Below, one piece after another: positions 40,373 through 49,321 of a DNA stretch of 64,000 nucleotides. Positions within the stretch are counted from its first letter, which is position 1; each line of letters starts with the position of its first letter. The notes below the pieces were generated by a model. The model was not told the origin of the DNA. It worked only from the letters and a program-made list of their open reading frames with translations, and made no database searches. Source of the DNA: a bacterium (GTDB taxonomy: Bacteria; Orphanbacterota; Orphanbacteria; Orphanbacterales; Orphanbacteraceae); contig JALGYY010000044.1 of the NCBI GenBank assembly GCA_025782575.1, positions 1 to 64,000 of the forward strand. Reading direction: 5' to 3'. The position numbers and the translations under genes were made by a program.

Positions 40373-41503
40373 ATGGCTCACGCATATACTCCCGGTCTTC
40401 GGGTTGCCGACAAGGCGCTTATTACGCGGGAACGGCGACTCCCTCTCAAAGGGGAGGTGCTCGTCGAGAAGGGGAAGGAAATCAGGGCTGAGGACATTGT
40501 CGCCAAGACGGACCTGCCGGGTAACGTGCAGATCGTTAAGGCCGCGAGCATCCTCGGTATCTCGCCTGAAGATCTCCCCGATGTAATGGTGAAGAAGAAG
40601 GGGGAGCACGCAGACAAGGGCGAAGTGATCGCCATGGTCTCTTCGTTCTTCGGCTTATTCAAATCGAAAGTAGTGGCGCCTGCTACCGGAACGATCGAGG
40701 CAATCTCGAATGTGTCGGGCCAGATCATCATGCGGGAGCCACCCATTCCGGTTGAAGTAGTCGCGTATATCGATGGCTGGGTGAGCGAGGTGATACCCGA
40801 CGAGGGGATCATCATGGAGACGACCGGCGCGTTCGTGCAGGGAATCTTCGGGATTGGCGGAGAGATAGTCGGCGAACTGAAGACAGCGGTCGCAAATCCC
40901 AACGATGAGCTGACTGCCGACAAGATCACGCCCGATCTGAAAGACAAAGTAATCTGTGGTGGCGCCTATGTGCAGTACGACACGATCAAAAAGGCGATTG
41001 ATGCTGGTGTACGCGGCATTATCGTCGGCGGATTCCGTGATTCGGATCTCCGCCGGATTCTGGGCTACGATCTTGGCGTCGCGATCACCGGTCAGGAAAA
41101 GATCGGTCTCACGCTCATTCTGACCGAGGGCTTCGGCCGCATGAAGATGGCGCAGAAGACTTTCGACTTACTGAAGCGTTTCGAAGGGAAGCGCGTTTCG
41201 ATTAACGGCGCAACTCAGATCCGTGCCGGCGTCATGCGCCCCGAAATCATCATCCCGCTCGGCGAAAAATACTCCCAGGACCTGGCCGACCAGGAACACG
41301 TCGCTTCGGGCGGACTCATGGTTGGTTCGATTATCCGCGTCATTCGGGAGCCTCACTTCGGCGAGCTTGCCGAGGTGATCGACCTTCCGCCGGAGCTTAC
41401 CGTCGTGGAGAGCGAAACCAAGGTTCGCGTTCTGAAGGCTCGATTCGATGATGGCGAAGAGATGCTCATGCCGAGAGCCAACGTGGAGATGATCGAAAGC
41501 TAA
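40373..41503 (+). CDS. Conserved protein with barrel-sandwich (biotinyl-like) domain, MutL partner
   Basis: 376 residues. The segment GEHADKGEVIAMVSSFFG, SKVVAPATGTIEAISNVSGQ is a barrel-sandwich hybrid of the lipoyl/biotinyl type without a Lys-containing MKM site. The centre (KVICGGAYVQYDTIKKAIDA, GVRGIIVGGFRD) looks like a small alpha/beta domain, and the C-terminus (VRVLKARFDDGEEMLMPRAN) is KOW-like. I do not know an experimental function. Its tight pairing with the MutL-family gene suggests they work together. GGAGAAG precedes the start. A 12-base perfect palindrome AACTGATCAGTT overlaps its stop. Confidence 0.75.
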   Translation: MAHAYTPGLRVADKALITRERRLPLKGEVLVEKGKEIRAEDIVAKTDLPGNVQIVKAASILGISPEDLPDVMVKKKGEHADKGEVIAMVSSFFGLFKSKVVAPATGTIEAISNVSGQIIMREPPIPVEVVAYIDGWVSEVIPDEGIIMETTGAFVQGIFGIGGEIVGELKTAVANPNDELTADKITPDLKDKVICGGAYVQYDTIKKAIDAGVRGIIVGGFRDSDLRRILGYDLGVAITGQEKIGLTLILTEGFGRMKMAQKTFDLLKRFEGKRVSINGATQIRAGVMRPEIIIPLGEKYSQDLADQEHVASGGLMVGSIIRVIREPHFGELAEVIDLPPELTVVESETKVRVLKARFDDGEEMLMPRANVEMIES

Positions 41504-41595
41504 CTGATCAGTTTATGTAAACCTGACTCTCAATTCGATAGCGGCCCACAGGTCGATTATTCGGTTGGGGGTTGCGTCACACATAGAGAATGCCG

Positions 41596-42201
41596 CTACC
41601 GGTAGAGTTCCACCGCCGTGAGCATCACGTAACAATCAGGTTTCGGGCAGCTATGGCCTTCTTCAGCGATTGCGCCTTCTTTTTCGCACTCTTCAGCAAA
41701 GGCGACATCCAGTTCCGCCAGCTGATCGTCGACTGCTTCTTCCGCGTCAGCCGATTTTTCGTCCTCACCGACCATACTCTCGACAACGCCCTCGACAGCG
41801 CCCTCTTCTTCTGTGACCGCCGCGATCTGAACTTCTTCAACTTCCTCCACCGGCTCGGGTTCGATGACAACTACCTCACCCTGGACGCGGATTCGTTCGC
41901 CACTGCATGACTTCGGTACAATTACGGAGTGATCGGGGCTCTTGGTAAACAGGGTCTCGCCCGATTCAGTGGTAAAGAGAGTCGCCCAGCAGCCGGATCC
42001 CTGGCAGACGCGATCGACTATCCCTTCAACCATGACTGTCTTCCCTGCAAACGAGAACGGGTCGTTCTTGATCGCATCGAGAGCGGTTACTACTTCCAAT
42101 GTCACTTTTTCACCGGCCACATAGTAGGGATGTTCGCCGCACCCGGTCAGTGCAACAACCGCCACTACGATCCCGGCAAGGATCAGACTCTTGCTTCGCA
42201 T
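41596..42201 (-). CDS. DUF4920-like OB-fold lipoprotein with acidic tail
   Basis: 201 residues. Lipobox LTGC (Cys21). The core YYVAGEKVTLEVVTALDAIK, FAGKTVMVEGIVDRVCQGSG, CWATLF matches DUF4920-type OB-fold proteins, whose CxxxGCW motif may bind metal or redox partners. A Glu-rich, low-complexity linker (PVEEVEEVQIAAVTEEEGAV...) and a short C-terminal piece with two Cys (HSCPKPDC) follow. GGAGG lies nine bases before the ATG. Periplasmic role unknown; it stands alone between convergent and divergent neighbours. Confidence 0.7.
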   Translation of the reverse strand: MRSKSLILAGIVVAVVALTGCGEHPYYVAGEKVTLEVVTALDAIKNDPFSFAGKTVMVEGIVDRVCQGSGCWATLFTTESGETLFTKSPDHSVIVPKSCSGERIRVQGEVVVIEPEPVEEVEEVQIAAVTEEEGAVEGVVESMVGEDEKSADAEEAVDDQLAELDVAFAEECEKEGAIAEEGHSCPKPDCYVMLTAVELYR

Positions 42202-42309
42202 TCTTTCGTACCTCCAAAAAAGGACAGACTCGCCCGACAGCCGGGAAGACTATTTGATTCAATCACAAAGTCGGCCCCCAAGCGCTCCCGCGCAAGGGGA
42301 ATCGCCCCC

Positions 42310-42674
42310 CTATTCTGGGGACACAATACGTAACTCCTCGCCCCGACAGTACAGGGGGCACCATGCCGAGCTGTTCGCCCCCCTCCCCCAGAAGCGGGCG
42401 GTCCTTCCTGAGGGGGAATTAACGAGATGAGGCCGGCGGACCCGTAGAGTCGGAGCATTGAAAATAGGCAGGGTTCATCAGGACCCTGCCTATTTTCGTG
42501 CGAAGGCTCTATGGGCCGGCCGAGCGAGTGGGCGAGGGGCGACGGTCAGGAGCCCCGGAGATTTCCCCCGCAGGAAGGACCGCCCGCTTCTGGGGGAGGG
42601 GGGCGCCAACCTCAGACGGGGGGGCGAACCCCGGGCTGGGGTGCGAAGAGTTAAGTATTGTGTCCCCAGAATAG
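42310..42674. repeat. 365-bp long inverted repeat (MITE/REP-dimer-like)
   Basis: Left arm 42310-42418 and right arm 42563-42674 are inverted copies: both begin (read inward) CTATTCTGGGGACACAATAC, then TAACTC.TCGC, a diverged middle, and CCCCCAGAAGCGGGCGGTCC with TTCCTG. The centre is also roughly palindromic and holds a bidirectional terminator. TTGTGTCCCCAGAAT ends are typical of sequences mobilised by REP-associated tyrosine transposases. No ORF inside. Confidence 0.8.
42461..42496. terminator. Bidirectional intrinsic terminator
   Basis: Perfect 14-pair stem AAAATAGGCAGGGT (42461-42474) and ACCCTGCCTATTTT (42483-42496) with an 8-base loop; A/T runs on both flanks make it work in either direction. 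It lies at the middle of the long inverted repeat. Confidence 0.85.
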
Positions 42675-42684
42675 AAAGCAAAGA

Positions 42685-42710
42685 GCCCCGGGGATTCGCA
42701 CCCCCGAGGC
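42685..42710 (-). terminator. Terminator after rplQ (end of ribosomal supercluster)
   Basis: On the minus strand GCCTCGGGGG ... CCCCGGGGC forms a strong stem followed by TCTTTGCTTTCT. It lies 44 bases past the rplQ stop and probably ends the alpha operon transcript. Confidence 0.75.
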
Positions 42711-42753
42711 TTACAATTCGCTAATATACGGAACGTCGGCGTTTCGGTCGCCG

Positions 42754-43239
42754 CTACTTCTTTTCGCCTTCAGCGGCGGCGGCGGCTTCCATCTGCGCCA
42801 TCTGTTCCTTCATCTCGCGCTCTTTCTCTTCTTTGCGCTTCTTCTTCTTGTCGACCTTTTCCTCAAGCTCTTCGATCTTGGGCTCGAGTCCGACCAGCTC
42901 CACATAGGAAAGTGGAGCATTATCACCATTCCGGCGCCTGGATTTGATGATCCGGGTATAGCCACCCTGGCGCTCGGCGAATGCCGGAGCGATCGTGTCG
43001 AAGAGTTCGCTCACCACTGCCTTGTCGGCAATCACGCGAAGCACCCTGCGCCTGGCGTGAAGATCTCCACGCTTGGCAAAAGTGATCATGCGTTCGGCGA
43101 TCTGTCTTAACTCTTTCGCTTTAGCGTCGGTCGTCTCGATTCTTCTCGATCGGAAGAGGGAGGTCACCATGTTCCGGAACATCGCCTTGCGATGGGCCGT
43201 TTTCATGTTGAGCCGACGCCCTGCTTTCTGGTGTCGCAT
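42754..43239 (-). CDS. rplQ: 50S ribosomal protein L17
   Basis: 161 residues from ATG 43239 ([11 protein letters not shown], the invariant start of L17; the longer upstream frame is not family-like). [20 protein letters not shown] and [16 protein letters not shown] are family blocks. After about residue 117 there is an extra charged tail ([20 protein letters not shown], then an Ala-rich end) of 40-45 residues that is not in E. coli L17. It occurs at the end of the alpha operon, following rpoA. Confidence 0.96.
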   Translation of the reverse strand: MRHQKAGRRLNMKTAHRKAMFRNMVTSLFRSRRIETTDAKAKELRQIAERMITFAKRGDLHARRRVLRVIADKAVVSELFDTIAPAFAERQGGYTRIIKSRRRNGDNAPLSYVELVGLEPKIEELEEKVDKKKKRKEEKEREMKEQMAQMEAAAAAEGEKK

Positions 43240-43258
43240 GATGCGAATCCCTTCCCTG

Positions 43259-44269
43259 CTAGCTGCTTGTCGTCTGTTCCTCAGGCTCCTGTACCGTGGC
43301 CGCATCATCAATATCAATGGCCATGCCGAAACCGAGATGCATGTTTATCAGTATATCTGAAATCTCCTTAAGCGATTTCCGGCCGAAGTTACGATACTTC
43401 AGCATCTCGCCCTCGGATTTCGTTACCAGTTCTCCGATGGTGCGGATCTGCGCCGCCTGGAGACAGTTGCTCGACCGAACCGAAAGCTCGAGCTCGTCGA
43501 CACTCCGGTTCATGAGCTCCCGCAACTCCTCGGTCTCCTCATCCACTTCGGTCTCTTCTTCAACAACCGGTTCCTGGTCGAAGTTCATGAAGAGCAACAT
43601 AAGATCCTTGAGCATCTTCGCCGCGTGAGACATGGCGTCTTCGGGATTGATCGTGCCGTTGGTCCAGACCTCGATGATCAGCCTATCGTAGTCCGTGTCC
43701 TGGCCGACCCGTGTATCTTCCACCCGATAGGTAACGCGCCGTACCGGCGAATAGTGCGAGTCCATCGCAATGATGCCGATCGGCTTCTCCACGAACGTCT
43801 GCGAGTCGGCCACTACATAGCCCCGACCACTCCCGACGCCCACTTCCATTTTGAGGCTCGCCCCCGCATCAAGCGTGGCGATATGGAGATTCTTGTTCAG
43901 CACCTCCTGGCCGGCAGGCACTTCGAATAATTCAGCCGTAACCTCTCCAGGCCCCTCGACATCCATTGTCATCGGCTTGGGCTCATCCGCATCGAGTCGA
44001 ACGGTGAGGTTCTTCAGATTGAGTACAATATCGGTGACGTCTTCATAGACTCCGTTCAGAGTCGTGAATTCGTGCTTGGCCCCTTCGATGCGCACGTAAT
44101 TCGGTGCGGCACCCTGGAGCGACGAGAGCAGAACCCGCCGAAGAGCATTCCCGAGAGTCGTTCCGAAACCGCGCTCGAGCGGTTCGGCCATGAACTTCCC
44201 GTAGTTCTCGGTATAGGTCTCCTCATCCCGCTCGATCTTCTTGGGCATCTGGAGACTAAGCCACTTCAT
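43259..44269 (-). CDS. rpoA: RNA polymerase alpha subunit
   Basis: 336 residues. Amino-terminal dimerisation domain: [20 protein letters not shown], with the conserved [20 protein letters not shown] and [17 protein letters not shown]. Carboxy-terminal domain with two helix-hairpin-helix motifs: [20 protein letters not shown] and [15 protein letters not shown] for UP-element and activator contact. The linker is Glu-rich ([15 protein letters not shown]). Located between rpsK and rplQ; the expected rpsD gene is not between rpsK and rpoA. Confidence 0.97.
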   Translation of the reverse strand: MKWLSLQMPKKIERDEETYTENYGKFMAEPLERGFGTTLGNALRRVLLSSLQGAAPNYVRIEGAKHEFTTLNGVYEDVTDIVLNLKNLTVRLDADEPKPMTMDVEGPGEVTAELFEVPAGQEVLNKNLHIATLDAGASLKMEVGVGSGRGYVVADSQTFVEKPIGIIAMDSHYSPVRRVTYRVEDTRVGQDTDYDRLIIEVWTNGTINPEDAMSHAAKMLKDLMLLFMNFDQEPVVEEETEVDEETEELRELMNRSVDELELSVRSSNCLQAAQIRTIGELVTKSEGEMLKYRNFGRKSLKEISDILINMHLGFGMAIDIDDAATVQEPEEQTTSS

Positions 44270-44414
44270 CCTGATTTCCCCCCCTCATTGTGCCGGTGTA
44301 CACACTAGGGTTGAATCGTTACTTAACTGTTACAGCCGGGTCGCATGCGATTTGCTGTTGCGTCGCCGGCCACGGCTCTCGAGGCGCGAGGCAGATCCAG
44401 GGGCGCTCCCCGGC
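44270..44414. other. Gap where rpsD (S4) is usually found
   Basis: In most alpha operons rpsD follows rpsK. Here 145 bases without any S4-like coding sequence separate rpsK from rpoA. rpsD may be elsewhere in the genome, as in several phyla. A GGGGGGAAATCAGG ribosome binding site for rpoA is at its end. Confidence 0.7.
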
Positions 44415-44804
44415 TCAGACGCGCCGTCTCTTCGGTGGACGACATCCGTTGTGCGGGATGGGAGTCGCGTCGCGAATCGACGAGATATCGAGTCCGGCGG
44501 CCTGGAGCGACCGGACCGCAGCCTCACGTCCGGATCCGGGACCCTTGACTTCGACCTCGACCTTCCGCACTCCCATCTGCATCGCTACTTTGGCGCACTC
44601 CTCGGCTGCCACCTGGGCGGCAAAGGGGGTGCTCTTCTTCGAGCCCTTGAACCCCATCTTCCCGGCACTCGACCAGGCGATGACATTCCCCTTCATGTCC
44701 GTAATCGTAATGATCGTGTTGTTGAAGGACGACTTGATATGAGCGACGCCGTAGGCGTCTACCTTTTTGTCCTTCTTCTTCTTGCCCTTCCTGGGTGGTG
44801 CCAA
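44415..44804 (-). CDS. rpsK: 30S ribosomal protein S11
   Basis: 129 residues with the S11 landmarks [49 protein letters not shown] and the C-terminal [32 protein letters not shown]. Binds 16S rRNA in the platform near the E site. Follows rpsM by 51 bases in the alpha operon. Confidence 0.97.
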   Translation of the reverse strand: MAPPRKGKKKKDKKVDAYGVAHIKSSFNNTIITITDMKGNVIAWSSAGKMGFKGSKKSTPFAAQVAAEECAKVAMQMGVRKVEVEVKGPGSGREAAVRSLQAAGLDISSIRDATPIPHNGCRPPKRRRV

Positions 44805-44855
44805 AGGGATCCTCCTTCCGAGGCGGTTACTCCGACTGCTCGGTATCTGAACCGC

Positions 44856-45224
44856 TTATCTCTTCTTGACGCCTGATGTCCGCTTCGGTCCCTTGCGGGT
44901 CCGTGCATTGGTGCTCGTACGCTGCCCGCGCACCGGAAGATTCCGGCGGTGCCGCAAACCACGATACGTACCGATGTCCATGATACGCTTGATGTTCATG
45001 GTCACTTCGCTACGCAGGCTACCTTCTACCTTGTAGTCATTTTCGATGACGTTACGGAGTTTGGCCATATCGTCTTCGGTCAGGTTCTTTGCGCGCACAT
45101 CCCCATCAACACCGGCTGCTTCGAGAATTTTCTTCGACGTAGTCGGACCGATTCCGAAGATGTAGGTAAGCGCAATTTCCATCCGCTTTTCGTTGGGGAG
45201 GTCGACCCCCGCAATTCGGGCCAA
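44856..45224 (-). CDS. rpsM: 30S ribosomal protein S13
   Basis: 122 residues starting [20 protein letters not shown], with [14 protein letters not shown] (helix-two turns-helix), [20 protein letters not shown]-type C-terminus ([15 protein letters not shown]) and basic tail [12 protein letters not shown] that contacts P-site tRNA. Directly downstream of rpmJ, as is standard. Confidence 0.97.
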   Translation of the reverse strand: MARIAGVDLPNEKRMEIALTYIFGIGPTTSKKILEAAGVDGDVRAKNLTEDDMAKLRNVIENDYKVEGSLRSEVTMNIKRIMDIGTYRGLRHRRNLPVRGQRTSTNARTRKGPKRTSGVKKR

Positions 45225-45241
45225 TAGAGCGCCCTCCTTTC

Positions 45242-45358
45242 TTATCCCTGGCGCTGTTTGTGCCGTGGGTTCTTTTTACAGATCACCCTCAGCACGCCCT
45301 TGCGCTTTACGATCTTGCAGTGCTCACAGATCTTCTTTATTGATGCTCTGACTTTCAC
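45242..45358 (-). CDS. rpmJ: 50S ribosomal protein L36
   Basis: 38-residue protein from GTG 45358. Sequence [20 protein letters not shown], then [16 protein letters not shown], with the C-C-C-H zinc site of the common (C+) L36 form. GGGCGAC lies before the start and the infA stop is 40 bases upstream; the rpsM start follows by 17 bases. Confidence 0.95.
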   Translation of the reverse strand: MKVRASIKKICEHCKIVKRKGVLRVICKKNPRHKQRQG

Positions 45359-45398
45359 GTCGCCCTCCTCCTTGCGGGGCACCCGCCTCTATTATGAA

Positions 45399-45617
45399 CT
45401 ACTTGTATCGATAAGTGATTCGACCACGGGTAAGGTCGTAGGGTGACAGCTCTACCGTCACCTTGTCACCGGGCAGGATGCGGATGAAGTGCATCCGGAT
45501 CTTGCCAGAAATATGTGCCAATATGCGGTGTCCGTTCTCGAGTTCGACCCGGAACATCGCATTCGGCAACGGTTCAACGACGGTTCCTTCAACGGTAACC
45601 GGTTCTTCTTTCGCCAT
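45399..45617 (-). CDS. infA: Translation initiation factor IF-1
   Basis: 72-residue S1/OB-fold protein: [65 protein letters not shown]. Full-length and typical; it blocks the ribosomal A site during initiation. Located between map and rpmJ in the conventional order, eight bases after the map stop. Confidence 0.97.
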   Translation of the reverse strand: MAKEEPVTVEGTVVEPLPNAMFRVELENGHRILAHISGKIRMHFIRILPGDKVTVELSPYDLTRGRITYRYK

Positions 45618-45625
45618 CCGTTCTC

Positions 45626-46369
45626 CTACGACGTTAAAATATCGGGCCCATCGCCGCGGATCGCTACAGTATGCTCGAAATGAGCGCTCAGCGAACCGTC
45701 AATGGTCACCACAGTCCAGTCATCTTCAAGTACTCTGACATCCGCGCTGCCCACATTGACCATCGGCTCGATGGCAATGACCATCCCTTCGCGAAGCAAC
45801 ACTCCCCGGCCTGGCCGGCCGTAATTGGGCACCTGCGGATCTTCATGCATCTTACGGCCGATTCCGTGTCCGACAAGCTTCCGGACTACCGAGAATCCTT
45901 CCGCCTCCACCTCCTGCTGAACAGCATGGGAGATGTCGGACAGATAGTTTCCCGGCTTGGCCTGCTCGATTCCTTTGTTAAGCGCCCGCTCCGTCACCTG
46001 GAGCAGTTTTTTCGCTTCGGTCGACACGGTGCCCACTTCAAAAGTGCGAGCCGAGTCGCCGTAGAATCCGTTTACGATCGATCCGACGTCCACGCCGATG
46101 ATGTCACCCTCTTCGAGTGTCCGATCACCCGGGATGCCATGAACCACTTCGTCGTTTACCGAGGAGCAGATGCTCGCCGGAAAACCGCCGTAACCGAGAA
46201 ACGCGGCCTTGGCTCCTTCGGACTCGATATACTCGGCCACCAGGCTATCGAGTTCGCCGGTAGTAATCCCCGGCTTCACCGACTTGGAAACGAGATCGAG
46301 CGCCCCCTTCACTACACCACCACTCCGGCGCATTTTTTCGATCTCTTTATCATTCTTCAGTACAATCAT
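45626..46369 (-). CDS. map: Methionine aminopeptidase, type I
   Basis: 247 residues. Removes N-terminal Met from nascent proteins. Metal ligands are seen in [16 protein letters not shown] (two Asp), [10 protein letters not shown] (His), AIEPMV (Glu) and [10 protein letters not shown] (Glu). Other family blocks: [15 protein letters not shown] and [15 protein letters not shown]. It follows secY directly; adk, which commonly lies between secY and map, is absent here. Confidence 0.96.
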   Translation of the reverse strand: MIVLKNDKEIEKMRRSGGVVKGALDLVSKSVKPGITTGELDSLVAEYIESEGAKAAFLGYGGFPASICSSVNDEVVHGIPGDRTLEEGDIIGVDVGSIVNGFYGDSARTFEVGTVSTEAKKLLQVTERALNKGIEQAKPGNYLSDISHAVQQEVEAEGFSVVRKLVGHGIGRKMHEDPQVPNYGRPGRGVLLREGMVIAIEPMVNVGSADVRVLEDDWTVVTIDGSLSAHFEHTVAIRGDGPDILTS

Positions 46370-46404
46370 CTCTTTGCTACGCCGCTACCTGCTCCGGCCA
46401 TCGA

Positions 46405-47730
46405 TTAGCGTCGGCCTCGCATGCGGCCTTTCTTCATGAACCCATCATAGTGCCGCATGAGCAGGTGGGATTCGATCTGCTGAAGCGTGTCGAGAGCCAC
46501 ACCGACCACAATCAGAAGTCCCGTACCTCCGAAGAAGAACGGTACGTTGAACTGCCTGATCAGGAAGAACGGCAGAACCGCAATGATTGCCAGGAAAATA
46601 CCGCCAGGCAGAGTCACGCGGGTCAGAATTCGATCGATGTATTCGGACGTCCTCTTGCCCGGCCTGATGCCGGGAATGAAGCCGCCGTACTTCCGCATGT
46701 TGTCCGCCAGATCAGCCGGATTGAAAATGATCGCCGTATAGAAGTAGGCGAAAAATACAATAATCAGCGTATAGGAAATGTTATAGACCCATCCACCGGG
46801 CGAAAGGAACGAGATGATGCTCTGCATCACTTCATTGTTCGGCGCAAACAACGTCGCAATGGTAGACGGGAACATGATGAGCGATTGGGCGAAGATGATC
46901 GGGATCACGCCTGACGTATTCACCTTGAGCGGGATATGTGTGCTCTGCCCGCCGTAGACCTTGCGGCCCACGATTCTCTTGGCATATTGCACGGGAATAC
47001 GCCGCTGCCCCTGGGTAATCATGATTACCCCGCCGATGATGAACAACATCAAGCCGATCAGAACGAGCATCACGAACGGTGAGAGTGTCCCCGCGCGAAG
47101 AACCTGAAGCGTGTTCAGGAAATCCGCCGGATACTGCGCTACGATCCCGATAAAAATGATGAGTGAGATCCCGTTTCCGATCCCCCTCTCCGTAATCTGT
47201 TCCCCGAGCCACATGACGAAGATCGTCCCTGAAACGAGAGTGATCACCGTCAGGAGCCGAAAGCCCAATCCGGAAGCCGGGTCGACACCGGCGGTCGACG
47301 CCGCCGCTTGCGTCTGGATGTTCTCCAGGAAGACCGCGATACCGAACGCCTGCACCGTGGCAAGAATCACCGTGCCGTAACGAGTGTACTGGGTGATCTT
47401 CTTCCGGCCCTCATCACCTTCCTTCTGCAACTTCTCGAAGTACGGGACGACTGCTGTCAGAAGCTGGAAGATGATCGATGCGCTGATATAAGGCATGATG
47501 CCGAGCGCGAAAATCGTCGCTTTCGAGAGGTTTCCCCCCGCGAAGAGATCATACAGGCCGAAAAGAGTGCCGGCGTTCTGACTGAAGAAGTGCTTGAGAG
47601 CAACCGTGTCCACTCCCGGGGTGGGGATGTGTCCCCCGAGCCGGTAGACGATAAGGAGCGCCATCGTGAACAGGACGCGTCTCCGCAACTCCGGTATCTT
47701 GAAGATGTTTTGTATCTTGTCGATCAGCAT
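46405..47730 (-). CDS. secY: Protein translocase subunit SecY
   Basis: 441 residues, ten membrane helices. Landmarks: IPELRRRVLFTMALLIVYRL, GGHIPTPGVD, GIMPYISASIIFQLLTAVVP, plug and TM7 regions, HIPLKVNTSGVIPIIFAQSL, and the loop GGFIPGIRPGKRTSEYIDRI (SecA/ribosome contact). Forms the Sec translocation channel with SecE and SecG. Follows rplO in the spc operon with a 24-base gap. Confidence 0.97.
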   Translation of the reverse strand: MLIDKIQNIFKIPELRRRVLFTMALLIVYRLGGHIPTPGVDTVALKHFFSQNAGTLFGLYDLFAGGNLSKATIFALGIMPYISASIIFQLLTAVVPYFEKLQKEGDEGRKKITQYTRYGTVILATVQAFGIAVFLENIQTQAAASTAGVDPASGLGFRLLTVITLVSGTIFVMWLGEQITERGIGNGISLIIFIGIVAQYPADFLNTLQVLRAGTLSPFVMLVLIGLMLFIIGGVIMITQGQRRIPVQYAKRIVGRKVYGGQSTHIPLKVNTSGVIPIIFAQSLIMFPSTIATLFAPNNEVMQSIISFLSPGGWVYNISYTLIIVFFAYFYTAIIFNPADLADNMRKYGGFIPGIRPGKRTSEYIDRILTRVTLPGGIFLAIIAVLPFFLIRQFNVPFFFGGTGLLIVVGVALDTLQQIESHLLMRHYDGFMKKGRMRGRR

Positions 47731-47754
47731 CGGTACCTCTCCTGATGAAGCCCC

Positions 47755-48204
47755 CTAAGGAAGCTTCACCGTTCCTCCGGCCGCCTCTATCTTCTTCTTA
47801 GCCTGCTCGCTAGCCTTGTGGACCGTGACCTGAAACGCTCCGGTCACTTCGCCGTTGGCAAGGAGCTTCACTAGTTTTTTCGGACTGCGGATGAGCCCCT
47901 TTTGCGCAAGAACCTCCAGTGTGATCTCATCGACTCCCTCACACCTGGCGAGATCGCCCACGTTCACGACCTGGTATTCCTTACGGAACGGGTTCTTGAA
48001 TCCGCGTTTCGGAATTCGGCGCTGAAGCGGCATCTGGCCACCTTCGAACCAGGGATGGATTTTACCCACACCCCTTGATCTCTGGCCCCCGTGACCCTTG
48101 CCACAGGTTTTGCCGTTTCCGCTCCCTGGTCCGCGGCCGACCCGGTTGCGCTTCTTGAGCGCACCCTTGTTCGGTCCGAGGTTGCTGAGCTTCAACTCCT
48201 CCAT
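47755..48204 (-). CDS. rplO: 50S ribosomal protein L15
   Basis: 149 residues. MEELKLSNLGPNKGALKKRN, the Gly-rich RNA-binding stretch GRGPGSGNGKTCGKGHGGQR, GFEGGQMPLQRR-like block and VNVGDLARCEG mark L15. Late-assembly 23S rRNA-binding protein. Six bases separate it from rpmD. Confidence 0.96.
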   Translation of the reverse strand: MEELKLSNLGPNKGALKKRNRVGRGPGSGNGKTCGKGHGGQRSRGVGKIHPWFEGGQMPLQRRIPKRGFKNPFRKEYQVVNVGDLARCEGVDEITLEVLAQKGLIRSPKKLVKLLANGEVTGAFQVTVHKASEQAKKKIEAAGGTVKLP

Positions 48205-48210
48205 GACCGC

Positions 48211-48393
48211 CTATATCTCCTCTACTTCAAGTAGGTGTCCGATTTTATTGATCATGCCGCGAATCTGAGGAGTGTCGTTATGCTCCACCACCTGATTCAT
48301 CTTGCGGATGCCCAGGGTACGCAACGTGATCTTCTGTTTTTTCTGCCTGTGAATGGCGGAGCGGATCTGCTTGATCCTAAGCTTCTTCGCCAT
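48211..48393 (-). CDS. rpmD: 50S ribosomal protein L30
   Basis: 60 residues from ATG 48393 ([20 protein letters not shown]). [34 protein letters not shown] completes the fold. The longer upstream frame overlaps rpsE and is not L30-like. Coupled closely to rpsE, whose (shifted) frame ends at 48377 inside this gene's start. Confidence 0.94.
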   Translation of the reverse strand: MAKKLRIKQIRSAIHRQKKQKITLRTLGIRKMNQVVEHNDTPQIRGMINKIGHLLEVEEI

Positions 48394-48926
48394 TGGTCGC
48401 TCCTTCCGAGTGCATATCCATTCCAAACAACTCTCTTACGGACATGCCCCTTCTTCGCGCAACGTCACGGGCCAGCCGAAGGCTGTAAAGACCCTGGATC
48501 GTGGCACGAACCACGTTGTGCGGGTTCGTTTTTGACGCCGGCTACTTCGAGAATCGCACGAACCGGGCCACCAGCAATTACGCCGGTACCTTCGGAAGCA
48601 GGCTTCATCCATACTCGTCCCGCATTGAACCGCCCGATGATCTCGTGTGGGATCGTGGAGCCGATCAATGGAACTTCCCGCATATTCTTTCGGGCGATAT
48701 CGTTCCCCTTGCGAATGGCTTCCGCTACTTCGCGGGCCTTGCCGAGACCGGTGCCGACCTTACCCTTACCGTCGCCAACGGCTACGAGTGCGGTGAAGCT
48801 GAAACGGCGGCCACCCTTGACCACCTTCGCTACGCGGTTGATGTAGATCACGCGCTCCTGGAGATCATCATCCTGACGATCTCCTCGGCGGCCTCCTCCA
48901 AACGAACGTGCTCGATATAGCTTCAT
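48377..48926 (-). CDS. rpsE: 30S ribosomal protein S5, frameshifted as sequenced
   Basis: The N-terminal 130 residues are typical S5: double-stranded-RNA-binding-like domain ([40 protein letters not shown]) and [39 protein letters not shown]. The reading frame then departs into non-S5 sequence. In the +1 frame the S5 C-terminus is present ([37 protein letters not shown]) and ends at 48377. The conserved VLxKSLGS segment that should join them is missing, so about 25-26 bases appear deleted near 48526-48534 (CAAAAACG). In an essential gene this is either a sequencing/assembly error or a real defect covered by another copy. Confidence 0.9.
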
Positions 48927-49300
48927 CAGAACTCGAGTCCTTCCTTACGCGCCGCCTCGGCAACCGCGCGAACCCTCCCGTGATAGGCATTGCCGCCGCG
49001 ATCGAAACAGACCTTCTTGACGCCCTTCTCCATGGCTTTCTGGGCAATCAATTTACCGAGGAGTCCGCTTCGGGCCGTCTTGTCCTTGAGCTTGACGGCC
49101 TCCTTCGCAAATTCCTTAGAAACGCTGGAGATCCCGACTATCGTTACACCGCGGGTGTCGTCGATGATCTGAGCGCTTACATTCTTTAGGCTGCGGAAGA
49201 CACAGAGACGCGGACAATTCGCGCTGCCTTTAACTTGCTTTCGCACCCGGGCGTGCCTTCTGATACGCCCTTCCCGCTTCTTTTGTGCTTTCGACTTCAT
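48926..49300 (-). CDS. rplR: 50S ribosomal protein L18
   Basis: 124 residues: [84 protein letters not shown]. Binds 5S rRNA in the central protuberance with L5. Its stop overlaps the rpsE start by one base. Confidence 0.97.
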   Translation of the reverse strand: MKSKAQKKREGRIRRHARVRKQVKGSANCPRLCVFRSLKNVSAQIIDDTRGVTIVGISSVSKEFAKEAVKLKDKTARSGLLGKLIAQKAMEKGVKKVCFDRGGNAYHGRVRAVAEAARKEGLEF

Positions 49301-49321
49301 CGGACCTCTCTCCGCCTGGGA

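Noticed and set aside
42754-43317. Longer L17 starting at 43317
   Set aside because: The L17 family begins at [10 protein letters not shown] (43239); the added residues are unlike any L17.
48525-48535. Programmed frameshift in rpsE at CAAAAAC
   Set aside because: The continuing frame is +1, not the -1 expected at an A-rich slippery site, and conserved residues are missing at the junction, so deletion or assembly error fits better.
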